Counted from the stretch's first letter, positions 26,175-36,774 are shown. The stretch is 64,000 nucleotides of DNA from Acetobacter nitrogenifigens DSM 23921 = NBRC 105050 (GCF_000429165.1 NZ_AUBI01000009.1:1-64000), one strand, 5' to 3'. Notes: generated by a model not told the origin, from the letters alone. Numbers and translations: made by a program.

Positions 26175-27068
26175 TCACCGCAGTTCATCAAGAGTAACAG
26201 ACAATAACAGTAAATCGTTCCATATCTCCCGACGAGCGGAAGAACCCACGCGCAACTGGAGCGGGTGTCGGATCGGTAGCGCAGGGCGCTTCGGCCCCCA
26301 TTCCTCGCCCCAGCCGCTCATTCTCCACCGCCCTCGCAACCTGCCTGGGTTCGCGTCCTCGCCCAGAATCATCCGGGTCGCGAGCCCGCCGCACAGCAGC
26401 AGGCGCTCGGGTTGGTAGAGGCCGATCGCCCGCAGCAGCAGCGGTCGACACGCCAGGCTTTCCGCGCGCGAAGGCGGACGACCACCGGGCGGGCGCCACG
26501 GAATCGACGGAGCCAACGCCACCTCTTCCCGACGCAGGCCGATGCTCGACAGCATCCGGTCGAACAGGGCGCCGGCCGCTCCCGAAAACGGCGTCCCGCT
26601 GCGGTCCTCATCCGCATCGGGCGCGTCGCCAATCACCATCACGCGCGCGCCAACCGGCCCGCAGGGCAACACGGTGTGGGTGGCGGTCGTCCGCAACGTG
26701 CATCCGTCGAAGCTCTCTATCGCCGTCGCCAGCGCCTCGACCGACGCAAGTCCGAGCAACGCGGCGACGTCCGGAAGAGCGGGTTCGGCGCCAGTCGCGG
26801 CCGTACTACGCACCAATGGCCGGACAGAAGCAGCTGTCGTCTGAGCCCCGCCAACAGGTTGACGCCCCACCTGCCCGGCGCCAGCCGACGCAGTCGGCTC
26901 CCGCGCCTCGGCGGCCTCCGCCGGAGGCTTGAGGGCGTTACGAGCCGAGTTCGCGAAACGATCGTGCGGCGCATCGTCGAGGATCGCATCGACCCCCCAT
27001 TCCATCTGCATGCGCATAAGCGCCGCGATGTCGCCGCGCGACGGGGCCTGAGCAATTTCGCGTTCCAT
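26175..27068 (-). CDS. Uracil-DNA glycosylase superfamily protein, family 4-like
   Basis: A 297-residue base-excision repair protein. The C-terminal 200 residues carry the family pattern: VMVIGDAPDADEDRSGTPFSGAAG (motif A), IPWRPPGGRPPSRAE, LLLCGGLATRMILG, and LPIRHPLQLR in place of the usual HPS motif. Cysteines at TLPC-like VLPCGPVG, SLACRPLL and LLCGG could ligate an iron-sulfur cluster. The N-terminal 90 residues (an alpha-helical start with WGVDAILDDAPHDRF and a low-complexity linker) are typical of alphaproteobacterial members. ATG 27068 is chosen, with AGGTGG upstream; GTG 27080 is possible. Confidence 0.85.
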   Translation of the reverse strand: MEREIAQAPSRGDIAALMRMQMEWGVDAILDDAPHDRFANSARNALKPPAEAAEAREPTASAGAGQVGRQPVGGAQTTAASVRPLVRSTAATGAEPALPDVAALLGLASVEALATAIESFDGCTLRTTATHTVLPCGPVGARVMVIGDAPDADEDRSGTPFSGAAGALFDRMLSSIGLRREEVALAPSIPWRPPGGRPPSRAESLACRPLLLRAIGLYQPERLLLCGGLATRMILGEDANPGRLRGRWRMSGWGEEWGPKRPALPIRHPLQLRVGSSARREIWNDLLLLSVTLDELR

Positions 27069-27575
27069 CAAACGCCCCACCTGGCTCGATCAGACATTTC
27101 AGCCAGAACTGATAAACGGCCGTGCTGAACCGCCATGCTTCCGTTCCGACGCCCCATAGCCACCTCCTGCCGCGGCCACATCATGATTTGGCGCAACCCC
27201 TTCGTCGAGTTACACGTATTGACGAAATCCCGCCACGCGGGCCGCAGCCTGGAGATTCCCATCATCGCCAGATCGCCTTGCTCAGATGCTGTCCGCCCGG
27301 CCCAATGCGGCCTTCCGTGCGCCCCAACCGCTTCGCACGCCTTCGATCCCGCTCCCATATTACAGCATGAGAGCGGGACGGCCGACCGGGCCTGTCAACC
27401 GGGACATCCCCGCAGGACGATGACGACATGCGAACGCAGAGCCGTGAAGAGAATCCCCCACGTGCCCTGACGTCCCGGACGCAATGCCTTAAAGCCATAA
27501 GGCGCAATGCCACGCGGCGCCTCATTCTCCCGGCGCCCTGACGCTTCAGTCTTCATACAAGAGTACAAGAACGCC
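27069..27575. other. Divergent intergenic region
   Basis: About 500 bases between the divergent glycosylase-like and TPR genes. A minus-strand frame at 27068-27358 has no recognisable product. No structured RNA or operator was recognised; it should hold both promoters. Confidence 0.4.
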
Positions 27576-29390
27576 ATGCCCCCTCGTCCGGCCCCGCTCC
27601 TCGCTCTCCTGACGCCAATCCTGTGGGGCGGACTCGGCGTAGACATTTCAGGAGGCGCAAACGTAGCGCACGCGGCAGACGTCCATCGCCCTCCGGCCCA
27701 CACGGCGCCAGCCGCGCCCCCGTCCGGCGCCACCACCCTCTCCCCCGTCGACTCGTCCGACTACCTTGTCGCCCTGCAGGCCGCGCGGCTGGACGATCAC
27801 GCGGAAGCCGCACGACGTTTCGCCGCGGCGCTCGCCGTCGATCCGCGTGATGCGGCTTTGACGCGTCAGGCGTTCATCCAGAGCGCTCTCGCGGGAACGC
27901 CCGACGCGCCAGCGCTTGCTCGCGCGATGTCCGGACACCCGGAGGAACGGACGATCGTCACCGCCTTCGTGCTGGGAAACAGCGCAATCCTGAAGCAGGA
28001 CTGGCGCGCCGCAGCCGAGACCTTCGCGACGATGCCAAAAGACGCCCTTACACGGTTGCTAGAACCGTTTCTCCACGCATGGAGCCTCGCCGGAGTCGGC
28101 AAGGCGGACGCAGCGATTCAATTGCTGGCGGGACCGGGACGCGCCGCCTCGCCGATGACCCCATTCTATGTCATCCACGCTGGCCTCATCGCCTCCATCG
28201 CTGGTGACAAAGCCCGCGCAGAACAACTTTTCCGACAGGCGACAACGCAAACGACAGGCGACGACCTCCTGCTGGCTCGCGCACGCGCCAACCTGCTCTG
28301 GCAGGATGGACACGGACTGGAAGGACGCGCGCTTCTGCGTCGCCTGACCGACGCCCCCACGCCACTCGCCCTCGCCAGCGCAGATCTGCAGGAAGCCATC
28401 ACAGCTCCGCCGGTGACGACCATCCCCGAAGGCGCAGCCTACGCATATGTGATGGGGGCTTATGTGTTACGCCAGCAGGCCGCCCACGTCGGTCAGGCCG
28501 ACGCGGAAAAACAGATCGACGCGGCGGCGGGCATGATGTTGAGCATGGCGCTGTCGCTCGATCCTCACCTTTCCGTCGCACGGCTGATGCTGTCCGAAGT
28601 AGAGGAGAACAGTGATCACAAGGATATCGCGCTACAGGTCCTGCGCGGCGTGGAGCCGACAGATCCGCTGATCCGGGTGGCGCGCTATCGCACGGCGCTG
28701 TTGCAGGATGCGCTGGGCGATCCCGTCGACGCCCGCCGCGAACTGGAGGATCTGGAAAAAGGCCAGCCGGGGCAAATCCTGATCTGTCGCGCGCTGGCCA
28801 TGCTTTTGTTCGAACAGAAAGACTGGGCCGGATCGGCGGCCGCCTATGACCGCGCCATCGCCTCCGCAAAGGCCGCGCACCTCGCGGACTGGACGTTGCT
28901 GTTCGGGCGGGCCGCCGCCTACGAGCGCGCCGGGGACTGGACCCGCAGCGAGGCAGACCTCCAGGAGGCGCGCAAGCTGATGCCGGACGAGCCGCTGATA
29001 CTGAATTTTCTCGGCTACGGATGGGTTCAGCGCGGCCTGCACAAGGACGAGGCGATCTCGATGCTGCAACGCGCGGCGTCGCTCGATCCCGATGACGCCG
29101 CGATCCGGGACAGCCTCGGCTGGGCGTTGCTGGAGAACCACCAGACGCAGGAGGGGGCGACGCTTCTGGAGCATGCGGCGGAGCAAACGCCGCTCGACCC
29201 GGAGGTGAATTACCATCTTGGCGTCGCTTACTGGCGTCTGGGCCGCAAGACGGAAGCCATAGATCAGTGGAACGTGGCTCTGGGCCTGAAGCCCGAACCC
29301 GATGATCTGCAACGGATCCGCAAGGCGCTCAGCGACGCGGGCGCGCCTGCGTCGCCCGCCGCGGCTTCGACAGCGACCAACGGCGGCTGA
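27576..29390 (+). CDS. Exported tetratricopeptide-repeat protein
   Basis: A 604-residue protein of the TPR superfamily, with a signal peptide after ATG 27576 (PLLALLTPILWGG to VAHAAD). Repeats begin at SSDYLVALQAARLDDHAEAARRFAAALAVDP and recur to the C-terminus, with the clearest copies at RDSLGWALLENHQTQEGATLL and VNYHLGVAYWRLGRKTEAIDQW. Such proteins next to ispE are common in Alphaproteobacteria and may support envelope assembly. No enzyme motif is seen. The gene is 137 bases upstream of ispE on the same strand. Confidence 0.85.
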   Translation: MPPRPAPLLALLTPILWGGLGVDISGGANVAHAADVHRPPAHTAPAAPPSGATTLSPVDSSDYLVALQAARLDDHAEAARRFAAALAVDPRDAALTRQAFIQSALAGTPDAPALARAMSGHPEERTIVTAFVLGNSAILKQDWRAAAETFATMPKDALTRLLEPFLHAWSLAGVGKADAAIQLLAGPGRAASPMTPFYVIHAGLIASIAGDKARAEQLFRQATTQTTGDDLLLARARANLLWQDGHGLEGRALLRRLTDAPTPLALASADLQEAITAPPVTTIPEGAAYAYVMGAYVLRQQAAHVGQADAEKQIDAAAGMMLSMALSLDPHLSVARLMLSEVEENSDHKDIALQVLRGVEPTDPLIRVARYRTALLQDALGDPVDARRELEDLEKGQPGQILICRALAMLLFEQKDWAGSAAAYDRAIASAKAAHLADWTLLFGRAAAYERAGDWTRSEADLQEARKLMPDEPLILNFLGYGWVQRGLHKDEAISMLQRAASLDPDDAAIRDSLGWALLENHQTQEGATLLEHAAEQTPLDPEVNYHLGVAYWRLGRKTEAIDQWNVALGLKPEPDDLQRIRKALSDAGAPASPAAASTATNGG

Positions 29391-29527
29391 CGCTGCCTGC
29401 TTTTGAACGAAATCGTCATTCGGGCTAGAGCAGGCCTCGATCCGGCGCAGCCCGATGATCGACGCACGGGGCGGACGCCCTCCCTTGCCGCGCGCCCCTT
29501 CCCGGGCGCCAGAACGGACTGAAGTTC

Positions 29528-30433
29528 TTGATCCTGACCGAAACCGCGCACGCGAAAATCAACCTCTACCTGCATGTGACCGGACGCAGGGACGACGGCT
29601 ATCACCTGCTGGACAGCCTCGCCGTGTTCGCCGGAGCCGCCGACACGCTGTTTTTTTCGTCCGACGCCGCCGCGCTTTCCCTGTCTGTCGAGGGTCCCTT
29701 CGGCGCGGAGCTTTCGACGGACGCAACCGACGACAACCTTGTTATGCGCGCCGCACGCCTTCTGGCTGCCGAAGCCGGACACACGCCGACGGGCAGTCTG
29801 ACTCTTGAAAAGACGCTGCCCGTGGCGTCGGGAATCGGCGGCGGCTCGGCCGACGCTGCAGCGGCGTTGCGACTGCTTCAACAGGCATGGGACGTTGCCG
29901 TGTCCGAGGAACGTCTGTTCGAACTGGCGGAAAAGCTTGGCGCAGACGTGCCGGTCTGTCTCGCGCAGCGCTCCGCGCGAATGGGCGGCGTTGGCGAGCG
30001 CCTTGATCCCGCGCCTGCGCTCCCTGATTGCGGCATGATTCTGGTGAATTGCGGGCTCGGCGTCTCGACGCCCGCCGTGTTTCGCGCGCGCGACGGCGGT
30101 TTCTCCGAAGCTCCGGCATTGCCTGCCGCATGGGCCAGCGCAGCAGAAATGGCGACCGATCTGGCGCGCCTGCATAACGATCTGGAAGCGGCCGCCTGTG
30201 CACTTTGCCCGACGATCCGCGATGTGCTCTCCGCGATTAACGCGCTCCCCGGATGTCTGCTGTCGCGTATGAGCGGCTCGGGCGCGACATGCTTTGGGAT
30301 ATTCGATACGCCGGAGGCGGCGCGGCGGGCGGCGGCGCAGTTGAGCGCTCTTACGCAGGCGCGGTCGTGGTGGGTCTGGGCGGGCGGCCTCGCCGGACGC
30401 CCGAAAACCTCCGAAAGCAGACCGGCGGCCTGA
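29528..30433 (+). CDS. ispE: 4-diphosphocytidyl-2-C-methyl-D-erythritol kinase
   Basis: A GHMP kinase of 301 residues that phosphorylates CDP-methylerythritol in the MEP route to isoprenoids. It begins [22 protein letters not shown], the signature start of IspE. The ATP loop is [19 protein letters not shown], and [15 protein letters not shown] is the C-terminal motif. The start is the TTG at 29528 ([13 protein letters not shown]); no ATG is available in the right place. The length fits the family. Confidence 0.95.
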   Translation: MILTETAHAKINLYLHVTGRRDDGYHLLDSLAVFAGAADTLFFSSDAAALSLSVEGPFGAELSTDATDDNLVMRAARLLAAEAGHTPTGSLTLEKTLPVASGIGGGSADAAAALRLLQQAWDVAVSEERLFELAEKLGADVPVCLAQRSARMGGVGERLDPAPALPDCGMILVNCGLGVSTPAVFRARDGGFSEAPALPAAWASAAEMATDLARLHNDLEAAACALCPTIRDVLSAINALPGCLLSRMSGSGATCFGIFDTPEAARRAAAQLSALTQARSWWVWAGGLAGRPKTSESRPAA

Positions 30434-30512
30434 GAATCAGGCGCAACCTATGGCGCGAGCGCACGTCTTCGTGAAAGAGTGCGGCATTCAACGCGAAACA
30501 AGGGCGAGCATT

Positions 30513-30899
30513 ATGGAACCGCATGTTCACATCGCCATATCCGATGATCGCACCCACGCGACCGTCGCCTTTACGGCGGACGACGCCTCGTTCTCACTCA
30601 ATCTGTCCCGCGCGCAACTGGCCAGTCTCATCGCAGCGCTGGGCGCCGTGAACCAGACGCTCGGAGGGGATGTAACCCCCAGCATCGAGGGCGCGAAGTT
30701 TACGCCGGTGCGCCGCACAAGCTGGGCCGTGCAGCCGGACGTTGAATCCGGCGGTTCGATTCTGGCCTTCCAGCATCCGGCTTACGGGCCTCTGGGCTTC
30801 ACGCTGCTCCCCAAAGACGCGGAGCGACTGGCGCATGGTCTGCAACTGCACAAGCAGCTTCACCTCGCCGTCAAGGCCGCCGCCAAACGCGCCAACTGA
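30513..30899 (+). CDS. Conserved-looking small protein of unknown function
   Basis: A 128-residue cytoplasmic protein with no signal peptide or membrane segment. ATG 30513 has AGGGCGAG upstream. The sequence opens MEPHVHIAISDDRTHATVAF and has a leucine-rich helix (LSRAQLASLIAALGAVNQTL). It ends in a basic helix (LQLHKQLHLAVKAAAKRAN). It follows ispE by 80 bases in the same direction and could be co-transcribed. I do not recognise the family. Confidence 0.7.
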   Translation: MEPHVHIAISDDRTHATVAFTADDASFSLNLSRAQLASLIAALGAVNQTLGGDVTPSIEGAKFTPVRRTSWAVQPDVESGGSILAFQHPAYGPLGFTLLPKDAERLAHGLQLHKQLHLAVKAAAKRAN

Positions 30900-31050
30900 G
30901 CGGGCGACAGGCTTCGCAGACGCCCGCGGGGACCGACGCCGTACGACTGTCCTTGACGCTTTACATCTTTGCACACCGCCAGCCGCTCCGGCGCGTTCAC
31001 GCCTAATCCGGCGTCGCCCGGAAACCTGTGGCCGGAAGGAGCTAGCGTCG

Positions 31051-31716
31051 ATGATTATTGTGCACCACCTTGAGAACTCACGCTCACAGCGCATCCTGTG
31101 GCTTCTGGAGGAGCTGGACGTTCCTTACGAGTTGAGGGCCTACAAGCGGCAGGGGTCTTTGCTGGCGCCGCCGGAACTGAGAAAGATTCATCCGCTCGGC
31201 AAGGCGCCCGTGATTCAGGACGGCGACAGAACCGTCGCGGAGAGCGGCGCAATCATCGACTATCTCGTGACGGCCTATGGGGGCGGGCGCCTGGTTCCGC
31301 CGGAAGGGACAGCTGAAAGGCTCAGCTACACATACTGGATGTATTACGCAGAAGGCTCTGCAATGACGCCGCTGCTTCTGAAGCTGGTCTTTTCCATGCT
31401 TCCCGGACGCTCGCCCTTTCTTGTCAAACCTGTGGTCAGGATGATCGCCGACAAGACGAGCCGGAGCTTTATCGACCCGCAAATTCGGCTTCATATGGAT
31501 TTCTGGGAAAGCGCCCTGTCCCGTAATCCCTGGTTCGCGGGAGAGCAGTTCAGCGCGGCTGACATACAGATGAGCTTCCCCCTGGAAGCCGCGACATCGC
31601 GCGCGACGCCGGGTCCGAAGAGGCCGTTCGTGGCGGCGTTTCTTGACCGTATCCATAGCCGACCAGCCTATCGTCGGGCGCTGGAACGCGGCGGCCCTTA
31701 CGCCTACGCGGAATAG
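31051..31716 (+). CDS. Glutathione S-transferase family protein
   Basis: A 221-residue cytoplasmic protein. The N-terminal thioredoxin-like domain has HHLENSRSQRILWLLEELDVPYEL, the cis-Pro segment GKAPVIQDGDRTVAESGAIIDYL, and the glutathione-binding ESGA. The helical C-terminal domain has NPWFAGEQFSAADIQMSFPLE. It resembles fungal/proteobacterial GST-like proteins such as YfcF/Ure2-like groups. GGAAGGAG lies well placed before ATG 31051. The substrate is unknown; detoxification is the usual role. Confidence 0.9.
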   Translation: MIIVHHLENSRSQRILWLLEELDVPYELRAYKRQGSLLAPPELRKIHPLGKAPVIQDGDRTVAESGAIIDYLVTAYGGGRLVPPEGTAERLSYTYWMYYAEGSAMTPLLLKLVFSMLPGRSPFLVKPVVRMIADKTSRSFIDPQIRLHMDFWESALSRNPWFAGEQFSAADIQMSFPLEAATSRATPGPKRPFVAAFLDRIHSRPAYRRALERGGPYAYAE

Positions 31717-32517
31717 GCCAATCACGGAAAAAACCGGGCGAGACCCTCAGGAGAGAACTTATGTATTTCATTGCCACTGACAAATTGTATATTTTTTGTC
31801 GTGTAAATTAGTACTGCGACAACCATGCAGAACAGATCAAAATCCGATCAACAAAGCATCTTCTGGACCCAGGCAAAGCAGCGCAATTTTGAACGAAGAG
31901 CATAAATCGTATCTTGAGATGTAGATGCAGGACGCCGCTCATGGCCGGTTCAAAATCCTGAGAATGTCCAACTTATAGGGGACGAGCTTGGCCCGCGGCG
32001 ATATCCCGGACATCCACGTCACATTCAACAAAGGACACGCAACTTCATCTGACCGTTCGCCACTCCCCCACTGGCGAGAAAGATAAGCGGGAGTGGAAAG
32101 CCGTGCGGACAGGCGAATGGTCCGATCTGAAGTTAAGCAAGAACAACGCTGGACCACAGGCGAGGGAAGGAAGACCCTTGCCGAAAACTACGCCAAGCGA
32201 CTGAATGGAATGCAGCCTCTCTCCGGTCCCGGCAAAAACTCGATGACCGCCAACTCCGGCTCCGATTTCTATCAGAGCGCCATGATGGCTGAGGTCAAAG
32301 GCGCCCGGACGTCATAAAGGCAAATTCACACAAGCGTCTAAAATAGAGCGTCGCTTTGGGCGCGAGCGCAGAACAGGGTCACGCACGGCGAAGCAACCCC
32401 GACACGCCACGCCTTACCGCCCTGACTCGCATATGCTAGGGTGTCGCCGCTTTGTAATAGATTTGTCGCGCCCGCCTCCACCGGGGGCTGCGCGGCCCAC
32501 GACATGACGGAAACGCT
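31717..32517. other. Spacer with decayed or non-coding sequence
   Basis: About 800 bases between the GST and gyrA genes, including an AT-rich part (31760-31920). Frames such as the one at 32093-32317 lack a proper start site and do not resemble a known protein. It probably contains the gyrA promoter near its end. Immediately before gyrA a five-codon frame (MTETL, 32504-32521) has its stop overlapping the gyrA start. Confidence 0.4.
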
Positions 32518-35292
32518 TTGACCGACGCCCCCGACCAGCCCATTCCGCCCTCGGACCTCGTTCCGGTGACGATCGAGGAGGAAATGCGCTCCTCCTACCT
32601 CGCCTACGCGATGTCGGTCATTGTCAGCCGCGCCCTGCCGGACGTGCGCGACGGCCTGAAACCGGTTCACCGCCGCATCCTCTACGCCATGCGCGAAAGC
32701 GGCTTCACCGCCGACAAGCCCTACCGTAAATCGGCCCGCGCCGTCGGCGACGTCATGGGTAAATACCATCCCCACGGCGACGCCTCGATCTATGACGCCA
32801 TGGTTCGCATGGCCCAGCACTGGTCGATGCGCGTCAAGCTGATCGACGGGCAGGGCAATTTCGGTTCGGTTGACGGCGACAGCCCTGCGGCCATGCGTTA
32901 CACCGAAGCGCGTCTGGCCAAGGCGGCCTCCTTCCTGCTCGACGACATCGATCGCGACACGGTCGATTTCCAGCCGAACTACGACGAATCCGAACACGAG
33001 CCCAAGGTTCTCCCGGCTTCCTTCCCCAACCTGCTGATCAATGGCGCCACGGGCATCGCGGTCGGCATGGCGACGAACATCCCGACGCATAATCCCGGCG
33101 AGGTCATCGACGCCACGCTGGCGATGATCGAGAACCCCGACATCACGCTCGAAGAGCTGATGAAAATCATCCCCGGACCGGACTTCCCGACGGGCGGCCT
33201 TATCCTTGGGCGTTCCGGCATCCGCAACGCCTTCGCCACCGGGCGCGGCTCCGTCATCATCCGAGCCAAGGCCGAGGTCGAGGAGATCCGCAAGGACCGC
33301 AAGGCGATCGTGGTCACGGAGATTCCATATCAGGTCAACAAGGCCACGTTGCAGGAGCGCATCGCGGAGCTCGTGCGCTCGAAGCAGGTCGAGGGCATTT
33401 CCGACATTCGCGACGAGTCCGACCGCTCGGGCATGCGCGTAGTCATCGAAATCAAGCGCGAAGCCACGCCGGAAGTCGTGCTCAACCAGCTCTACCGCTT
33501 CACGCAGCTCCAGACCTCGTTCGGCGTGAACATGCTGGCCCTTAATGGCGGCCAGCCGCAGCTGATGGGTCTTCGCGAAGTCCTTTCGGCGTTCATCGCC
33601 TTCCGCGAAGAGGTCATCCTGCGTCGCGCCCGCTTCGATCTCGCCAAAGCGCGTGATCGCGGGCACATCCTCGTCGGTCTCGTCATTGCCGTCGCCAATA
33701 TCGACGAAGTGATCAGGCTGATCCGCGCGGCGCCTGACGCCGCCACAGCGCGCGAATCCCTCATGGCTGCGCAATGGGATGCGGCCGAGGTCGAGCCGTT
33801 GCTCGCCCTGATCCATGACGAGGGCAATGTCGTCATCGACGGCCAGGTCCGCCTGACCGAAGCGCAGGCGCGCGGCATCCTTGAACTGCGCCTGCAGCGC
33901 CTGACCGGCCTCGAGCGCGAGAAGATCCAGAACGAGCTGACCGAGGTCGCCGCCAAGATCAACGAATTGCTGGCGATCATCGGCAGCCATATCCGCCGCA
34001 TGGAAGTGATGCGCGAGGAAATTCTCATCGCGCGCGCCGAAATCGCGACGCCGCGTATGACCGAGATCACCGACTACGAAGGCGACCAGACGGACGAAAG
34101 CCTGATCGAACCGGGGCTGATGGTCGTCACCATCACCCGCGACGGCTTCATCAAGCGTACGCCGCTCGAGGTGTTCCGCGCACAAAACCGTGGCGGACGT
34201 GGACGCACGGCAGCCGGACGGCGCGGCGACGATATCGTGGTCCGTTCGTTCAACGCGCACACGCATCAATGGGTGCTGTTCTTCTCCTCTGGCGGCAAGG
34301 CCTACCGCGAAAAGGTGTGGCGCCTGCCCGAGGCCAGCCCCACCGCCAAGGGCCGCGCTCTGGTCAACCTGCTGCCCGATCTCGGCGACGACTCGATCAC
34401 GGCAGTCCTGCCGCTGCCGCAGGACGAGGAGCTGTGGGAATCGCTGCACCTCGTGTTCGGGACGGCCAGCGGCGGCGTTCGCCGCAACCGTCTGAGCGAT
34501 TTCCGCAACATCCGCGCCTCTGGCCTGATCGCCATGAAGCTGGATGAAGGCGATCGTCTGATCGGCGTCGCGACCTGCCGCGAGGGTCAGGACGTGTTCC
34601 TCGCCACCCGCAAGGCGCGCTGCATCCGCTTCCAGATCACCGACGAGACACTGCGCGTCTTCGCCGGGCGCGATTCTTCGGGCGTACGCGGCATCAAGCT
34701 GGCCGAGGGCGACGAGGTGAACAGCCTCTGCGTGCTCAACCACGTCGACGCCACGGTTGAGGAGCGTCAGCTTTACCTCCGCGCCGCGGCAGCGAAACGT
34801 CGCGCCGAGAATGCCGCCGGAGAAGACGAAGCCGAAGATGCGACGGCGCCCGAGGCCGAAGACGAAGTCGCGACGGCGGGCGCCACCCTGTCGCCGGAGC
34901 GCTTCGCTGAGCTTGAGGCAGGCGAGGAAATCCTGCTGACAGTCAGCGATGGCGGTTTCGGCCGCCGCTCCTCCGCTTACGACTATCGCGTCAGCGGCCG
35001 CGCCGGACAGGGCATCTCCAACATGACCTTCTCGTCCAGCAAGCGCGGGTCCGAGGTCGTGGCGACCCTGCCGGTCCTGCCGGGCACCGACGTCATGCTT
35101 GTCACCAACGCGGGTCGCCTGATCCGCGTGCCGGTGGATCAGGTGCGGATCATGTCGCGTCAGGCCAGCGGTGTGACAGTTCTGCGTCTTGACGGAACCG
35201 AGGTGGTCACCAGCGTGTTCCCCGTTCTGGAAGATGACTCGGAGGGTGGAGACGCCGCTCCTGACGAGGAAAACGGAACGGAAAATGCCTAA
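32518..35292 (+). CDS. gyrA: DNA gyrase subunit A
   Basis: A 924-residue protein, the breakage-reunion subunit of the type II topoisomerase that introduces negative supercoils. The N-terminal domain has [33 protein letters not shown] and [11 protein letters not shown] with the catalytic Tyr. The quinolone pocket reads [16 protein letters not shown], with Ala where E. coli has Ser83. The C-terminal beta-pinwheel has [14 protein letters not shown], the GyrA box. An acidic insertion of about 45 residues ([20 protein letters not shown]) interrupts the last blades, as in other Alphaproteobacteria. The TTG start is preceded by ACGGAAACGC. The 3' end overlaps coaD by 8 bases. Confidence 0.97.
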   Translation: MTDAPDQPIPPSDLVPVTIEEEMRSSYLAYAMSVIVSRALPDVRDGLKPVHRRILYAMRESGFTADKPYRKSARAVGDVMGKYHPHGDASIYDAMVRMAQHWSMRVKLIDGQGNFGSVDGDSPAAMRYTEARLAKAASFLLDDIDRDTVDFQPNYDESEHEPKVLPASFPNLLINGATGIAVGMATNIPTHNPGEVIDATLAMIENPDITLEELMKIIPGPDFPTGGLILGRSGIRNAFATGRGSVIIRAKAEVEEIRKDRKAIVVTEIPYQVNKATLQERIAELVRSKQVEGISDIRDESDRSGMRVVIEIKREATPEVVLNQLYRFTQLQTSFGVNMLALNGGQPQLMGLREVLSAFIAFREEVILRRARFDLAKARDRGHILVGLVIAVANIDEVIRLIRAAPDAATARESLMAAQWDAAEVEPLLALIHDEGNVVIDGQVRLTEAQARGILELRLQRLTGLEREKIQNELTEVAAKINELLAIIGSHIRRMEVMREEILIARAEIATPRMTEITDYEGDQTDESLIEPGLMVVTITRDGFIKRTPLEVFRAQNRGGRGRTAAGRRGDDIVVRSFNAHTHQWVLFFSSGGKAYREKVWRLPEASPTAKGRALVNLLPDLGDDSITAVLPLPQDEELWESLHLVFGTASGGVRRNRLSDFRNIRASGLIAMKLDEGDRLIGVATCREGQDVFLATRKARCIRFQITDETLRVFAGRDSSGVRGIKLAEGDEVNSLCVLNHVDATVEERQLYLRAAAAKRRAENAAGEDEAEDATAPEAEDEVATAGATLSPERFAELEAGEEILLTVSDGGFGRRSSAYDYRVSGRAGQGISNMTFSSSKRGSEVVATLPVLPGTDVMLVTNAGRLIRVPVDQVRIMSRQASGVTVLRLDGTEVVTSVFPVLEDDSEGGDAAPDEENGTENA

Positions 35293-35794
35293 ATCGTCGC
35301 CACGGATCGGGTTCTACCCCGGCACGTTCGACCCGGTTACGTTCGGGCATCTGGACGTGATCGAGCGCGCCGCGCGGCTCGTTGACCGACTGGTCATCGG
35401 CGTGGCGACGAACGCCGGGAAGAAACCGCTTCTGTCGAGCGATGAGCGCATTGCCTGCATCAACGATGAGCTTCCTCGCCTGATTCAGGAGACTGGCTCG
35501 GAGATCGAGGTGGTCGGGTTCGACAAGCTGCTCGTTCATGCGGTGCGGGATTATAACGCCTCGCTGATCTTTCGCGGGCTGCGGCTGCTGAGCGATTTTG
35601 ACTATGAAATCCAGATGCAGGGCGCCAACCGCAAGCTGGCGCCGGAGATCGAGACAGTTTTCCTGATGGCGTCCGAGCGTACGCAGTCCATTTCCTCCAG
35701 CCTCGTGCGCGACATCGCCTTTTACGGCGGCGATATCTCCGATTTCGCGCCCGAGGGCGCCGCACGGCGTATCAAGGCGCAACTGGGGCGCTGA
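35285..35794 (+). CDS. coaD: Phosphopantetheine adenylyltransferase
   Basis: A 169-residue enzyme that makes dephospho-CoA from 4'-phosphopantetheine and ATP, the fourth step of CoA synthesis. The nucleotidyltransferase signature is [21 protein letters not shown], with the T/HxGH motif. [28 protein letters not shown] and [11 protein letters not shown] follow. ATG 35285 lies inside the end of gyrA (8-base overlap), so translation is probably coupled. Length and motifs match CoaD closely. Confidence 0.96.
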   Translation: MPKSSPRIGFYPGTFDPVTFGHLDVIERAARLVDRLVIGVATNAGKKPLLSSDERIACINDELPRLIQETGSEIEVVGFDKLLVHAVRDYNASLIFRGLRLLSDFDYEIQMQGANRKLAPEIETVFLMASERTQSISSSLVRDIAFYGGDISDFAPEGAARRIKAQLGR

Positions 35795-35798
35795 CCGC

Positions 35799-35819
35799 GG
35801 CGCCACGGCGCCAATTTTC
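35799..35819 (+). terminator. Rho-independent terminator after coaD
   Basis: A GGCGC/GCGCC stem with loop CACG is followed by AATTTTCT, 4 bases after the coaD stop. The stem is short but GC-only and the T-run is adjacent. Confidence 0.55.
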
Positions 35820-35960
35820 TAATCACGAAACCCCTCCATGATTTTACGTTTGCCCAAGGGCGTCGTAAGGGGAGGCGTTCGTCGATCCCCCGCCCGCCCG
35901 GGCGCAAAAGGATCGGCTCACCAGCCAGCCTCACAGCCGGCCTGACCAAAGGATTTACGC

Positions 35961-36449
35961 ATGTCCGAGATCGACAAGAGCGACCTGCTCAACCTGGACC
36001 TGGCTTCCGGCCGCGTGGTCATCCAGCTTCGCGCCGACATCGCGCCGCTGGCGGCCGAGCGCCTGCGCACGCTGTCTGCGGAAGGGTTCTACGACAACGT
36101 TGCGTTCCATCGCGTCATCTCCGGCTTCATGGCACAGGGCGGCGACCCGACAGGAACCGGCAGCGGCGGCAGCAAGTTACCGGATCTGAAGGCCGAGTTC
36201 ACGCGCGCAGCGAAGTTCGAGCGCGGCACGGTCGGCATGGCCCGCACGCAGGACCCTAACAGCGCCAACAGCCAGTTCTTCATCATGTTCGAGCCCTCCC
36301 CGCACCTCGACGGGCAGTACACGATCGTCGGACAAGTGACCGAGGGCATGGATCTTGTCGACAAGATCAAGCGCGGCTCGGGCGGCGGCGGCGTCGTGAC
36401 CGATCCGGACCGTATCGTGAAGATGCGCCCGGCTTCGGCTGAGGCCTGA
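35961..36449 (+). CDS. Cyclophilin-type peptidyl-prolyl cis-trans isomerase
   Basis: A 162-residue cytoplasmic PpiB-like cyclophilin that speeds cis-trans isomerisation at proline bonds in folding proteins. FYDNVAFHRVISGFMAQGGDP holds the catalytic Arg. GTVGMARTQDPNSANSQFFIMF and HLDGQYTIVGQVTEGMDLVDKI are the standard motifs. There is no signal peptide. AAAGGATTT gives a good site before ATG 35961. Confidence 0.95.
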   Translation: MSEIDKSDLLNLDLASGRVVIQLRADIAPLAAERLRTLSAEGFYDNVAFHRVISGFMAQGGDPTGTGSGGSKLPDLKAEFTRAAKFERGTVGMARTQDPNSANSQFFIMFEPSPHLDGQYTIVGQVTEGMDLVDKIKRGSGGGGVVTDPDRIVKMRPASAEA

Positions 36450-36458
36450 TTTCTCGCC

Positions 36459-36497
36459 GTTGGCTTCTGACGTGATGCTTTCACGCCAGAAGCCAAC
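36459..36497 (+). terminator. Hairpin after the cyclophilin gene
   Basis: GTTGGCTTCTG pairs with CAGAAGCCAAC (11 bp). After one mismatch CGTGA pairs with TCACG around a 5-base loop. It starts 10 bases after the stop codon. There is no T-run, so termination may be factor-assisted or the hairpin may protect the mRNA end. Confidence 0.45.
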
Positions 36498-36541
36498 ATG
36501 CAACAAACTGAAGTAAGACCATAGATTTATTCGATCCGTAA

Positions 36542-36583
36542 ATATTTATTTATTGGGAAAAATTCTTCCCAATAAATAAATAT
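36542..36583. repeat. 18-bp perfect AT-rich palindrome
   Basis: Bases 36542-36559 are perfectly complementary to 36566-36583 around a 6-base loop. The arms are AT-rich with a central GGGAA/TTCCC. An AT-rich spacer surrounds it. It could be a terminator for leftward or rightward reading, a cruciform-forming site, or the trace of an inserted element. Confidence 0.7.
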
Positions 36584-36774
36584 ACATCGAATTTTTGATT
36601 TCTTTCCTTTTCTACAAAAAGTGACCGATAAAATACCGACACTCGACCGAACCCGGGTCCCAGAAACCAGCGTTCGGCGTAACTAAAGCGCGTCATACCC
36701 CCTTTAAATTACGCTTGGCGCGCGAGCTCTCTACGTTTTCTTTGAAACAGAACCACGCCACGAGATATCGGATT

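Noticed and set aside
32093..32317. 74-codon frame before gyrA
   Set aside because: No binding site, low-complexity composition and no known relative.
31720..32340. Possible prophage or integrated-element remnant before gyrA
   Set aside because: Composition shifts, but no integrase, attachment repeat or recognisable phage protein is visible.
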